Shown here: positions 13,441 to 25,740 of the stretch, one piece after another | Layout: each line of letters starts with the position of its first letter | How positions within the stretch are numbered: position 1 is the stretch's first letter | From: Ischnura elegans | Lineage: Eukaryota > Arthropoda > Insecta > Odonata > Coenagrionidae | NCBI RefSeq assembly: GCF_921293095.1 | Contig: NC_060258.1 | Location: 3,782,001-3,846,000, forward strand | Length of the DNA: 64,000 bases | Direction: 5' to 3' | The notes under the pieces: model-generated | Databases searched by the model: none | Told to the model about the DNA's origin: nothing | Seen by the model: only the letters and a program-made list of their open reading frames with translations | Position numbers and translations under genes: made by a program

Positions 13441-13740
13441 TAGGCTGTTCCCATATCCTTATTAGCAGAACTGAACCAGTCAGATCAATGAGATTGACTG
13501 ATCTTATAGTTATCTTGAGTCTCAGGTTAAGTATTATAAACTAACTAGTCACTAGAACAGATTAGTTCCAGATCACATAGTCTCCCTGAGAACAGCCCAA
13601 TTCCAGAGCAGTACAGACCAGTTACAGACAAAGCTATACCTGGGTCCAGACCAGTTTACCCACCCGTTGTCCAGACCAGTTGCAGACGAAACTAGTCTGG
13701 AGCAATGCTTCAATTTCTTCCCAGTTCCAGACCACCCTAG
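13440..13740 (+). repeat. Cluster of CCAGACCAGT-like short repeats
   Basis: The motif (T)CCAGACCAGTT and variants occur at least five times, for example in GTCCAGACCAGTTTACCC and GTCCAGACCAGTTGCAGAC. The cluster leads directly into the TGTTC array and may be subterminal repeats of the same element. Confidence 0.45.
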
Positions 13741-13744
13741 TAGA

Positions 13745-14812
13745 AAAAATTGTGTTCTTTTGGTGTTCTTTATATGTTCATTCAGTGTTCAAGTGTTCTT
13801 TTGATGTTCTTTTGGTGTTCTTTTATGTTCACCAACTTCTTGTTGTGTTCTTTTGATGTTCAATTTATGTTCATCTCAGTGAACACAAAATGAACATTTT
13901 TCTTTATGTTCATTTTGTGTTCCCTTTGAGTTCATTTTATGTTCACCATGGTGAACACAATATGAACATTTTTTATGCGTTCATTTTATGTTCACTTTGT
14001 GTTCATTTTATGTTCACCATGGTGAACTCAAATTGAATATTTTTTTATATGTTCATTTTATGTTCACTATGTTGAACACAAAATGAACATTTTTCTTTGT
14101 TGTTCTTTAAAATAAACTAGTATAAAAATTCTCATTCCTTGGAGGTGATTGTGGATAACTGCAGTTCATGTGTCATGACAAGTAGCTTTACATAAAACAA
14201 GTAATACAGATGATTTTGGAGACTTTGTCTACCAAAAATGAGTTTGAATTTCCCCATCTTGAAATCCACAAAACTGTATTTTTTAGCAGTTTTCCATAAT
14301 ATTTCTAGAAATTTAAAATAATGAATTTCCGGGAAAAGTATCCCAAAATGAAGGCATATCATCAAAAAATGGACATTGAACGATCCGAGAATGCAATCAA
14401 GGAACACCTGAAAACACTCTCAATATGTACTTTATTGCATACTAAACAGGGATAAGGCCTGAGCATTTGGTTTCTGCGAATAAGTTCGTTTCTAATAAAA
14501 AAAGCTGGAAATAAAATTATTTGAAACTTATCCAAACACTGACATCTGATTCACAAAGATGTGAAAGTGTTCATGGTAATGATGGGACTTCCGTGAAAGC
14601 TTTTTTTTTTGTTGTTCAAAAAAATGTTCTTTTTATGTTCATTTTGTGTTCTTTTGATGTTCAAAAAAGTGTTCATTTTGTGTTCAAATTATGTTCTTTT
14701 TATATTCACAGACGAGTGTCCATTTTATGTTCTTTTTATGTTCTTTCTGTCACAAAACACATAAAAAGAACATAAAGTGAATATTCGGTGAACATAGAAG
14801 GAACAATTTGAA
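13745..14812. mobile_element. Fold-back-like element with TGTTC-rich arms
   Basis: The left arm (13745-14105) and right arm (14575-14812) are built from short TGTTCATTTTGTGTTC-type repeats and their complement GAACACAAAATGAACAT. Palindromes such as TTCACCATGGTGAA are included. Between them are about 470 bp of unique sequence without a convincing gene. Arms of reiterated short motifs resemble fold-back elements, but the class is not established. Confidence 0.5.
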
Positions 14813-15039
14813 CATTAACCCTCATATGGATTTACTGCGCCTTAGCGGCGCTCGTGGTTTTAAAAATGGTGTAAAAATTTTCCATTCCAATGAATCATTT
14901 TGAAATTTTCAGTAGTCTATTTTTTCTGCTTTCTTCGTCTGCATTTAAAATTTTGTTAGCATAGTGTTGATAGGTTACATTTTATTGGCCTCTAATGGAA
15001 AAAAATACGTCGTTGGATTTTCGGCGCCGCTGCGGCGCT

Positions 15040-15682
15040 CAGTATTTCCTCGTCGCTACGTCGTTGACTGCACTCTCAATGTTAATGTCAAAGCATTTAT
15101 GTTTCGTATGAAATGCTGTAATATATTTATAATCATATTATTTATATTTCTAAACATTATAAACAAAAAGAAATTGTTAAACAATAGGTAAATATTACCG
15201 TATCAATCTTACTTTCTTTCTTAGCTAAGATAAAATTATTTGCGTCGTTATCATGTCCATTGACAAAACTTCATCTTTTTACGAGAATTATTCATAGAAA
15301 CTCATGGCTAGTCAAAGTTGTTTTTTCATGGGCCTCCGACTTAGTTTTGCTTGGGCCGAGAATTTCTTCGTCGCTACGTCAGGGTCTGCACTCTCAACGC
15401 TAATGTCAAAGCAATGTTTCATATGAAATGCTATAATCTATTTATAATCCTAGTATTTAATTTTTTTAAACTTATAAATCAAGTGAAATTGTTTAACAAA
15501 AGGAAAATATTACAATACCAAATGTGTTTCCTCTTTTAGCTAAAAATAATTATGTTTACTTCGATATAATGTTAATTGACAAAACTTCAGCTTTTCGCAA
15601 GAATTATTCATAGAAACTCATGGCCTGCCAAGTTTTCCTTGTTTTTTTTCCGTGGCTTCCGACTTAGTTTTGCTTGGGCACC
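15040..15682 (+). repeat. Tandem duplication of a ~0.32-kb unit
   Basis: Unit 1 (about 15040-15355) and unit 2 (about 15356-15682) share, in order, TTCGTCGCTACGTC, CTGCACTCTCAA, AATGTCAAAGCA, ATTCATAGAAACTCATGG and CCGACTTAGTTTTGCTTGGG. They are roughly 80 per cent alike. No gene is seen. Confidence 0.75.
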
Positions 15683-15689
15683 TCCGCAC

Positions 15690-17990
15690 CGCGTCCATGT
15701 ACCTGCCGTGGTGATAGTCACCTTTGGGTAAATCCTAGGGTGACTCTGTTTAGAATTACTCCAAGCAGCAATTCTCAGAAAAAGTTAACACAATGCATTA
15801 TCCGAATTCGTAGAATAATGCTTCCTCACCGTTGTGTGAATATTTCTCGCTGAATGAGTGACTGTAACTTGCCAGGAGATTCAGAAGTTTCACCGACTAC
15901 CGTGAAGAACACATCGCACAGTTATTGTTATATGTCTTGAACCTTTCATTCGAAAAAAATCCCTTTGTGGCTAAGATAGTCTATACAAAATTGCAGGCGT
16001 TTATATAGTTACTGATGATGTGACAGTTTACCATTGGAGTGAAATGAAGATAATTACCCAACTAATTGTGTGATAGAAAATAATTTCTCTTTCCTGACGA
16101 TACGTTTAGACTTTACAAGGTAAAAATCGTTTCATTATAAATTGGTGAAAAGACAATTTACCGTAAGGTGAACATTTGTGAACATATTTCTCGTTTCTTT
16201 GTGTACTGAAATGCACAGATGTTTTATGCATTTGGGGTTTTACTAACGTAAAGGGGTGAGTGAGGAGGAGAAAGGAGAAGGAATGCCAGGAGGTTGTTTT
16301 GAGGTGAAGGGGTGGTAGTGTGTCGACTGCCAAGGATCGGGGAACACCCAGATCGTTAGGACAGGTAGGAGTAGAAAATCCTTATCGCGAAAAAGGTTGG
16401 GAGTGCAACGAGGCAATTAGATACAAAAGCATGCTTTTTCTTCATCCTTCCAACGCTGCATGAGGGACAGGGAACAAAAGCCTTGTCAAAACGCCCCGCA
16501 GTGGCCCTCCCTTCATTCCAAGAATGTCCAGCTCGGGTGGGTCATTAGGGTGGAGAGAAGTTCAATCAAGTTTTGTGGGAGGGGGCAAGAAGGTGTTGAA
16601 TGACGAATAAGGGAGCTTAGTGGGAAGGTATGGACACTCTCAATGTTTGGGTCAGTGAAACGCTAAGAAAGGAAACGGAAAGAAAATGTAAGGAAAATCT
16701 TTCCAAAGTGAGGGTATTTTTGTCGACCCATAGCATTCTTTCATCAGTTTCTCACGCTGAGCTAGACGTAAGAAATATGGCAGCTGCTCCTTCTCCCCTA
16801 CCACCAATAACACATACTTCTAAGAATTAATTTTTTTTTATATCCCACCAATCTAGGAGTAAAACCTAATCTGATGCACTCCCATGCAAACATCTACCCG
16901 ACCATATCTAAGGAAACCTTTCCCTTGGGCTACACGTCCCCAGTGGGGGAATAGGGCTCCGTGGTAGGAAAAGAGTACCAACTCTTCTAGCTCCAACTCC
17001 AAACAAGCGTTGGGTTCTTTGACACGTCGTTAATCATCCCATATTATTTATATTTCAAAACCCATTAGACTTTATTTTTTTAATTGCAGGACATAAGCTC
17101 CCAGATTATTCGTAAGATTTGTCTTGATCGCCAGAATCTTGTAAAAAATCACGAAAGTAGCACTCGTCTTTTCTCACTTAACCTAAAGCTATTCCATTAT
17201 TAACGTTTAATAACTTATCCTTCTGCATACACTGCAAAGGTATTACATATGGGTGGACGCAGTGAAGCAAAATTATGTCATATGGGCATAAACGAATTTT
17301 ATTCGGTCGCCATTTTTAGTATTTAGATACATAAAATTATAAACAATGTAAACATTAAAAAGTGGAGTTTATAGAGCTCTGCATATCAGAAAAATATTTC
17401 AAACAACAATTACTCACAAAATTAAAACTTTCACTCGAAAATTACAAACAAAGGGAACTGAAATAAAGGGCATTACGGCAAGAAATGGAAAAGAATGCAG
17501 CGTTCAAGATTTTTTGTTATATCTTATACAATAGGGGTTTAATTCTAGATAAACACGGTAAGAAATGAAGATAATAGGTGTAATTACCATTGTCAATCAG
17601 ATAATATATAAATTCAGGCTAACTTTGAAAGATAATAAATCTAAATAATAAATACTAAATACTAAATCGTTCGAGTATTCCCTTGAATTAAAAATAAAAT
17701 TTTCCTAGCGTGTAGGCTGTTGTGTAGCCTTTGCGAACAAGAGATTTTAGGTGCTGATTTTCTAGCGGAGAGCACAGCTGGAAAAAATACATGAGATACA
17801 AGGGAAAAACGTGGACCAACGAAAAGGGATTTTGAACGAATTTAGAGCTAAGAGATTTTGTTCAAAATATATAACGATCATTTCCACGACAAACTCCAAT
17901 GTAGAGAATTTATAAGAGATTCGTAAATTTTTCAAGTTCTGTGTGGATGATTTCTTTAATGAGAAAATGGATATAAGGCCTGAAAAAGTA
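15690..17990. other. Intergenic, nothing recognised
   Basis: Non-repetitive by eye. The short frames at 16106-16333 and 16630-16830 lack motifs. Confidence 0.45.
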
Positions 17991-18085
17991 ATTGGAGTGA
18001 AAATGTGAGTGTTACTGTTGGAGTTTATCGGAGTCTTCAGGAAGGAATTCTGAGGGTACCCCGTGCAGACTAAATCTCCAACCGA
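17990..18085 (+). pseudogene. Stray ZAD exon-1 fragment
   Basis: About 55 bases at 18010-18066 closely match copy A at 55870-55925, from GAGTCTTCAG to CCGTGCAGAC. In frame this gives SESSGRNSEGTPCRL, the N-terminus up to the first ZAD cysteine. After that homology ends and a stop follows. An unrelated 129-codon frame on the opposite strand is open here but has no recognisable feature. Confidence 0.55.
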
Positions 18086-18089
18086 GGTG

Positions 18090-19904
18090 CACCGTTGCAC
18101 CTTTCTACAAAAACTGATTGACAACAATTTATATGTTAACTGAATATCCAATTAAACACATGTTCTCATGACCAAAAAGAGTGGCATTAAGACGTAATGT
18201 ATGTTTCATTGCTTACTGTGAACCATTGTAATAAGATTCATTAATCGTGAAGCATTAATACTTTTTGGGGATGAAATTTTTCCTTTAATTTAAAAAATAA
18301 CTAGTGTTACTTGCCAGACACACATAACTATCAGACACCTCTTGCGGCGAGGTTATGTTGTGCTGCTCAGTTGATCTCTTTTACCAACATCATATTGCTG
18401 AGAACATCATAATTCCTAGGTACACGTAGGGTCAAGGTGCACCGCTCTCCCCTACTGAAATGCATATTATTGGAACCCTTCAACAGGCAAGAAAATATCT
18501 CGAAGGAGTCCTGGTATATGGTGATTCTTTAGATTGTTCATCTTTGTGGATTACTGACCAAGATAGAAGAAAAAAGATGCTGAGCGAAGCGCATGGCCCC
18601 TTTGAGTGAACTAATGATGTGGACCAAACTCACATGGGGCTGGCTCTAGCTGATGAAGCTTGGAAAAGATAGATAAGGCTTTGAATATCTGAGGAAGATA
18701 TTGTACCTCAAACTCAAGAAGCTGACCTTTTTTGACGTTTAAAAGATAGTGCAGTTGAATAAAGGCAGTGATTTTGAGGATCAACTTGGTAAACTCGCCG
18801 GCTTGAAACAGAATTTCATCAAAAATTTTTAAAAAACATGAACACATATAAATCATGATGAGATTTTATTAGAAAAAAAACATTCCCTGAAACAACGAAG
18901 TAATCAGTTTGTTTAGGGATGGACGGATCCAGGATTTTTATTGGATTCGATTCGGATCCTTGATTTTCGGAGCCGGATCTTTCGGATTGGATATTTTCGG
19001 ATCAAAATGCATTTTCAAATTCCCTTCGCTGAGATTCCTCCGATGATTGCTCAACCTCTTGGGAAGAGTCACACTATGTGCCAGTCGTATTTTGCCTTTT
19101 TTATTTTCCACGACTGAAATTCTCCTACGTAACCTCTGCGAGGGCTTTCAAACAAAACGGTTCATGTGTAGGACAACAATTGAATGCGACGGCGCATTCA
19201 AAGATATAATCGTGAAAAGAATCTATTTCCACCCTTACGGGCACTGAAGTTATTATTCAAAATTTCGGATCCAGATCCGATGTCATCCGCGTCTTTGGAT
19301 CCGATGAAGGGCAGTATCCACGGATATTTGGATTCCAGGTATCCGACCCGACCATCCCTAGTTTTAAGTTGAAAAACTGAACTTGAAAAGATAAATCCGT
19401 AGATACAGAAGTTCAAGACGCGTACTGAGTACCCTTAACGGTGACAAATTGGGCTAAGAGGTGGCCCACTGGGTACACATGCCAGCAATGAGAGGTGAAT
19501 GATTTATCATTTGTGGATTATGCATCCCTATGCCTCAGCTGTTTCCCAAGGCAAAGAAGTGGATGCTGCGATTTGATTTTGCCATTCTGATTTCCGAATT
19601 TATTCATTTAAACAATTATAGTAATTATGCTTCTTGCCGGTGTATGTCTGAAGCGATTCCTTTATCCTTGTGGGTACAAGACCACTCGAGCTGCCTGAAA
19701 GCATGCACTCATGTAATGGAACCAAAATTGTCACAACTTTACCATGCACACTTGCAAGAATTTGACAAAATGGAGTCTAATATGACTGATAATCGTTCAA
19801 GTGAGGTAATACTCTCTGAAGATCTTGGAAAACGCTGTAAATAAACCCAATGTGACCTGGCACCTACCAATCATGTTAGATAATATCAGAATTATTTTAT
19901 CGTA
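18090..19904. other. Intergenic apart from the hAT-like copy
   Basis: The 104-codon plus frame at 19530-19844, just before the satellite, has no recognised domain and no neighbouring exon evidence. Confidence 0.4.
18917..19362. mobile_element. hAT-like element, family 2, copy 1
   Basis: 446 bp with inverted ends TAGGGATGGACGGATCC and, at the right, GACCCGACCATCCCTA. CGGATCC-type motifs repeat near both ends. It matches 44743-44848 (left end only) and 63645-63937 (right part). It is non-coding. Confidence 0.6.
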
Positions 19905-22900
19905 TGATATCGCAGACCATTGATTATCCGGCTGTGGTTTATCCGTGCATGAGTTTAAATCTTACTATTCCCAGTCACGGGACAGTGAGCAAGTTAAGCG
20001 ATCAGTGTTGCCGAATGCACTCATTTGGCTCGCCATGGGTGGCATACTCCTGATTATCCGGCTGAAATATATCCGTGCATGAGTTTCACGCATTACTTTT
20101 CCCAGTCTCTTGACAGTAACCAAAGGTGAACGTTCACGTTGGCTAAATGCACTCATTAAGCTCGTCATGTGCGGCGACTCCTGATTTTCCGGCTGTGGTT
20201 TATCCGTGCATGAGTTCCACACTGTAGTTTCCCCAGTCACTGGACAGTGGACAAAGGTGAGCGTTCACTGTGGCCGAATGCACTCCTTTCGCTCGTAATG
20301 TGCGGCGACTCCTAATTATCAGGCTGTTGTTTATACAGCATGTGTTTCACACTTTCGCTTTACCAGTTACATGACAGTGAACAATGTTTAGCAATCACTG
20401 TGGCCGAATGCATTCATTTCGCCTGTCATGTGTGGCAACTCCTGATCATCCGTCTGTGGTTAATCCGTGCAGGAGTTTCACACATTCATTTTCCCAGTCA
20501 CTGGACAGTGATAAAAGGTGAATTTTCATTGCGGCTGAATACATTCGTTTGGCTCGTCATGTGTGCCATACTTCTGATTATCCGGCTTTGGTTTAACCGC
20601 GCACGATTTTCAAACATTAGCTCTCCCAGTCACTGGAGAGTGAACAAAGGTGAGCGTTCAGTGTGGCGGAATGCACTCATATCGCTCGTAATGTCCGACG
20701 ACCCCTGATTATCCGGCTGTGGTCTATCCGTGCAAGAGTTTCACACTTTAGTTTTTCCTGTCATTTTGCAGTGACAAAGGTGAACGTTCAGCGTGGCAGA
20801 ATGCACTCATGTGACTCGTAATGTGCGGCTCACTTCTGATTATCCGGCTGTGTTTATCCGTGCATCAGTTTCAAACTTTAGTATTCCCAATCACTTGTAA
20901 GTGAAAAAAGGCGAGCGTTCAGTGTGGCCAAACGCACTCATTTCGCTCGTTTTGTGCGGCGACTTCTGATTATCCAGCTGTGGTTTTCCGTGCACGGGTT
21001 TCACATTTCAGCTTTCTCAGTCATTGGACAGTGAACAAAGGTTGGCGTTCATGGTGGCCGAAACACTCATATTCCTCATCATGTATCGCAGACTTCTGAT
21101 TATCCGGGTGTCATTTATCCGTGCATGATTTTCCCAACTCACTTTTCCCAGTCACTGGATAGTAAGCAAAGGTGAACGTTCCGTGTGGCTAAATGCCCTC
21201 GTTTTGCTCGTCATGTTTGGCATACACCTGATCATCCGTCTGTTGTGAACGGTCAGTGTGCCTAAATGCACTCGTTCGGATCGTCATGTTTGGCATACTC
21301 CTCATTATCCGGCTGTTGTTTATCCGATCTTGATTTGTAACCTTTAGTTTTCCCAATCACTAGTCAGTTAACAAAGGTGAGCATTCAGTGTGGCCGAATG
21401 CCCTTATTTTGCACGTCGTGTGCGGTGACTCTTGATTATCAGGCTGTGGTATATCCGTTCATGAGATAAAGATTTTAGCTTACTCAGCTACTGGACAGTG
21501 AATTGAGATTGGTCATCAGTGTGGCCGAATGCACTCATTTGACTCATGATGTGCGGCAGACTCCTGATTATCCGGCTTTGATTTAACCAGCATGCGTTTT
21601 ACACTATAGCTTTCCCAGTCACATGAAAGTGAACAAAGGTTAGCCATCACTTTGGCCGAATGCACTCATTTCGCCTGTCATGTGCGGTGACTCCTGATTA
21701 TCCACCTGTGGTTTATCCGTAAATAAGTTCCAATCTTTAATTTCCCCGGTCACTGGGAAGTGAACAAAGGTGAACGATCGGTGTCTCCGAAACAGTCATC
21801 ATGTGCGGCAGACTCCTGATTATCCGGCTTTAGTGTTTCCGTGCATGAGTTTCACACTAAAGCTTTCCCAGTCACTTGACAGTGAACAATGTTTAGCCGT
21901 CTATGACGCCGAATGCACTCATTTCGCCTGTCATGTGCGCTGACTCTTGATTATCCGGCTGTGGTTTATCCGTGTATGAGTTTCTCACTTTAGTTATTCC
22001 AGTACCTGGAGACTGAACAAAGGTGAGCGTTCAGTGTTGCCGAATGCACTGATTTGACTCGTCATTTTTGGCAGACTCCAGATTATCAGGCTGTCGTTTA
22101 TCCGTGCATGAGTTTCACACATTACTTTTCTCAGTCACGTGACAGTGTACAAAGTTTAGACATTACTGAGGCCAAATGCACTCATTTTGCTCGTCATGTG
22201 CGGCGACTTCTGATTATCCGGTTGTTGGTTATCCGTGCATGAGTTTCACACTTTAGCTGTCCCAGTCACTGGACAGTGAACAAATGTTGGCTATCAGTGA
22301 GGCCGAATGCACCCATTTGCATCATGATGTGCGACTGACTCCTGATTAGCTTTGCATAAATTCCACACTCTAATTTTTTCCAATCAATGGACAGTGAAAA
22401 AAGGTGAGCGTTCAGTGTGGGAAAATGCCTTCATTTCAATCGTCATGTGTTGCGCCTCCTGATTATCCGGCTGTGGTGTATAAAGCATGAGTTACACGCT
22501 TTAGTTTCCCCAGTCACTGGACACTGAACAAAGGTGAGCGTTCAGTGTGGCCGAATGCGCTCATTTCGCTCGTCATGTGCGGTGACTCCTGATTATCCGG
22601 CTGTGGTTCATCCGTGCATGTGTTTCACACTTAAGCTGTACCAATCACTGGTTAGTGAGCAAAGGTGAGCGTTCGGTGTGACCGAATGCACTCATTTGGC
22701 TCGTCATGTATGACATTTTCCTGATTATCCGGCTTTGGTCTATCCGTGCATGAGTTTCACACTCTAGTTTTCCCAGTCACTGGACAGTGAACATAGTTAA
22801 CAATCACTGTGGCCGAATGAACTCATTAACAATCACTGTTGCCAAATAAACTCATTTGCACCATCATGTGCACCAACCTCCTGATTATCCGGCTGTTGTT

Positions 22901-25736
22901 TATCCATGGAGGAGTTTCACAGATTAGTTTTCCAAATCACTAGTCAGTGAACAAGGGTGAGTTTTCAAGGTAGCCAAATGCACTCAATTCGCTCTTCATG
23001 TTCGGTGACTCCTGATTATTTGGCTGTGGTTTATCCGTGCATGAGTTCCACACTTTAGTTTCCCCAGTTACTGGACACTGAACAAAGTTTGGAAATCTTT
23101 GTGGCCGAATGCATTCATTTCGCCTGTCATGTGCGCATGAAGATTGACAAAGGTTGGCTATCAGTGTGGCCGAATGCACCCATTTGCATCATGATGTGCG
23201 CAAGACTCCTGATAATCCTTGCATAAATTCCACACTTTAGTTTTCCCAATCAATGGACAGTGAACAAAGGTGAGCGTTCAGTGTGGGAAAATGCATTTTT
23301 TTCGCTTGTCATGTGCGCCGACTCCTGATTAACCGGCTGTGGTTTAACCGGCATGAGCTTCACACGTAAGCTTTCCCAATCACAAGATTGTGAAAAAGGT
23401 TTAACTATCACTGTGGCCGAATGAACTCCTTTCACCTGTCATGTGCGGCCACTTCTCATTATCCGTTTGTGGTTTATCCGTGCATGAGTTTCACACATTA
23501 CTTTACTGCCACTGGACAGTGAGCAAAGGTGAGCGTTCATAGCTGCTGAATGCACTCGTTTTGGCTAGTCATGTGTGGCACACTGCTGATAATCCGGCTG
23601 TGTTTATCCGTGCATGAGTTTCACATTTTAGTTTTCCCAATCATTAGTCTGTGTAAATAGTTGAGCGTTCAGTGTGACCGAATGCACTCATTTCGCTCGT
23701 CTTGTGCGGCGACTCCTGATTATCCGGCTGTGGTTTTCCGTGTATGGGTTTCACACTTTAGCTTTCCCAGTCATTGGGCATCGAGCAAAGGTTGGCGATC
23801 AGTGTAGCCGAAACACTCATATTCCTCATCTTGTGCCGCAGACTCCTGATTATCCGGCTGTAATTTATCCGTGCATGATTTTCACACAGCACTTTTCCCA
23901 GTCACTGGATAGTAAGCAAAGGTGAACGTTCCGTGTGGCTAAATGCCCTCGTTTTTATCGCCATGTTTGTCATACTCCTGATCATCCGTCTGTTTTGAAC
24001 GTTCAGTGTGGCTGAGTGCACTGGTTTGGATTGTCATGTTTGGCATATTACTTATAATCCGGCTTTTGTTTATCCGTTCATGAGTTATACACTTTAGTTA
24101 TCCCAATCACTAGTTAGTTAACAAAGGTGAGCATTCAGTGTGTCCGAATGCCATCATTTTGAGCGTCGTATAAGGCGACTCCAGATTATCTGGCTGTTGT
24201 GAATACAGCATGAGTTTCACACCTTAGCTTTCACTGTCACTTGACAGTGAACAATGTTTAGCCATCATTGTGGTCGAATGAACTCATCTGCGTCATAATG
24301 TGCGGCAGACTCCTGCTTATCCTGGAGTCTGCCGCACATCATGATGCAAATGAGTGCATTCGGCCGCAGTGGTGGCTAAACTTGTTCACTGTCAAGTGAC
24401 TGGTGAAGCTAGAGTGTTAAAGTCATGCACGGATAAACCACAGCCTGATAATCAGGAGTCGCCGCACATGACAGGAAAAATGAGTTCATTCGACCGCAGT
24501 GATGGCTAAACATTGTTCACAGTCAAGTGCCAGGTAATGTTAAAGTGTTAAACTCATGAACGGATAAACCACAGCCTGATCATCAGGTGTCGCCGCACAT
24601 GAGGAGCAAAATGAGCACATCATAGGGAAAATTAGTTTATTTTGCCACAATGATCGCGAACCTAGGTTCACTGTCTAGTGACTGGGAAAGCTAAAAAGGA
24701 ATTTCATGCACGGATAAACCACAGCCGGATAATCAGCATTCGCCGCATAGGACGAGCGAAAAGAGTGCATTGTGCCACACTGAACGCTAACCCTTTGTTC
24801 ACTGTCCAGTGATAGGAAAAATATAAGTGTGGAAATCATGCCAGGATAAACTACAGCCGGACAGGAGTTTTCGCACATGACGAGCGAAATGAATATATTC
24901 GGCCACAATGATGGCTAAACTTTGCTTACTGTCAAGTGACTGGAAAAGCCAAAAAGGTTAATTAATGCACCGAGAAACTACGGGCGGACAATCAGGAGTC
25001 GCCGCTCATGAGGAGCGAAAAGAGTGCATTAGGCTATACTTAACGCTCACCTTTGCTCACTGTCCAGTGACTGGGAAAAGTAATGTTTCAAACACATGCA
25101 CAGATAAACCACAGCCGGATAATCAGGAGTCTGCTGTACATCATGAGGCAAATGAGTTCATTCGGCCACGGTGATGGCTAAACTTTGTTCACTGTCAAGT
25201 GACAGGGAAAGCTAAAGTGTGAAACTCGTGCACGGATAAACCACAGGTGGATAATTAGGAGTCTGCCGCGCATCATGAGGCAAATGAATGCATTCGGCCG
25301 CAGTGACGGCTAAACTTTGTTCACTGTCAAGTGACTGGTGCAGCTAAAGTGTTAAACTTATAAACCACAGCCTGATAATCAGGAGTCGCCGCACATGAGG
25401 AGCAAAATGAGTGCATAAGTCTATACTTGTCTAAAGCATGAGTTTTACACTTTATCTTTCCCTGTCACTTGACAGTGAACAAAGTTTAGCCATCACTGTG
25501 GCCGAATGAACTTATTTGCCTTATCATGTACGGCAGACTCCTGATAATGCGGCTGTTGTTTATCTGTGCATGAGTTTCACACTTAAGTTTTCCCAATCAC
25601 TAATGATTGAACAAAAGTGAGCGTTCAGTGTGGCCGAATGTACCCATTTCGTTCGTCATTGCGGCGACTCCTGATTATCCGGCTGTAATTTATCCGTGCA
25701 TGAGATAAACACTTTAGCTTACCCAGTCACTGGACA
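19905..25736. repeat. 131-bp tandem satellite, left part
   Basis: Successive ACTCCTGATTATCCG landmarks are 130-131 bases apart (for example 20046, 20177, 20308, 20438). A monomer reads roughly: CTGATTATCCGGCTGTGG, TTTATCCGTGCATGAGTTTC, TTTCCCAGTCACTGGACAGTGA, a variable GTGAGCGTTCAGTG or TTTAGCCATCACTG block, and GGCCGAATGCACTCATTT. Together with 27911-28791 there are about 50 monomers. Two monomer flavours are mixed. The open frames inside are by-products of the repeat. Confidence 0.92.
24321..25425 (-). repeat. Inverted block inside the satellite
   Basis: From about 24321 the monomers run on the opposite strand (CGGATAAACCACAGCC, ATAATCAGGAGTC) for eight or so units, then return to the plus orientation at about 25425-25435. 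The left junction is a small palindrome around AGACTCCTGCTTATCCTGGAGTCT. Confidence 0.85.
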
Positions 25737-25740
25737 TTAA

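Noticed and set aside
17762..18151. 129-codon minus-strand open frame
   Set aside because: No motif or splice support, and the ZAD scrap on the other strand explains part of the sequence.
20340..20708. 122-codon plus-strand open frame
   Set aside because: It lies wholly within the 131-bp satellite and the peptide repeats with the monomer; it is a by-product of the repeat.
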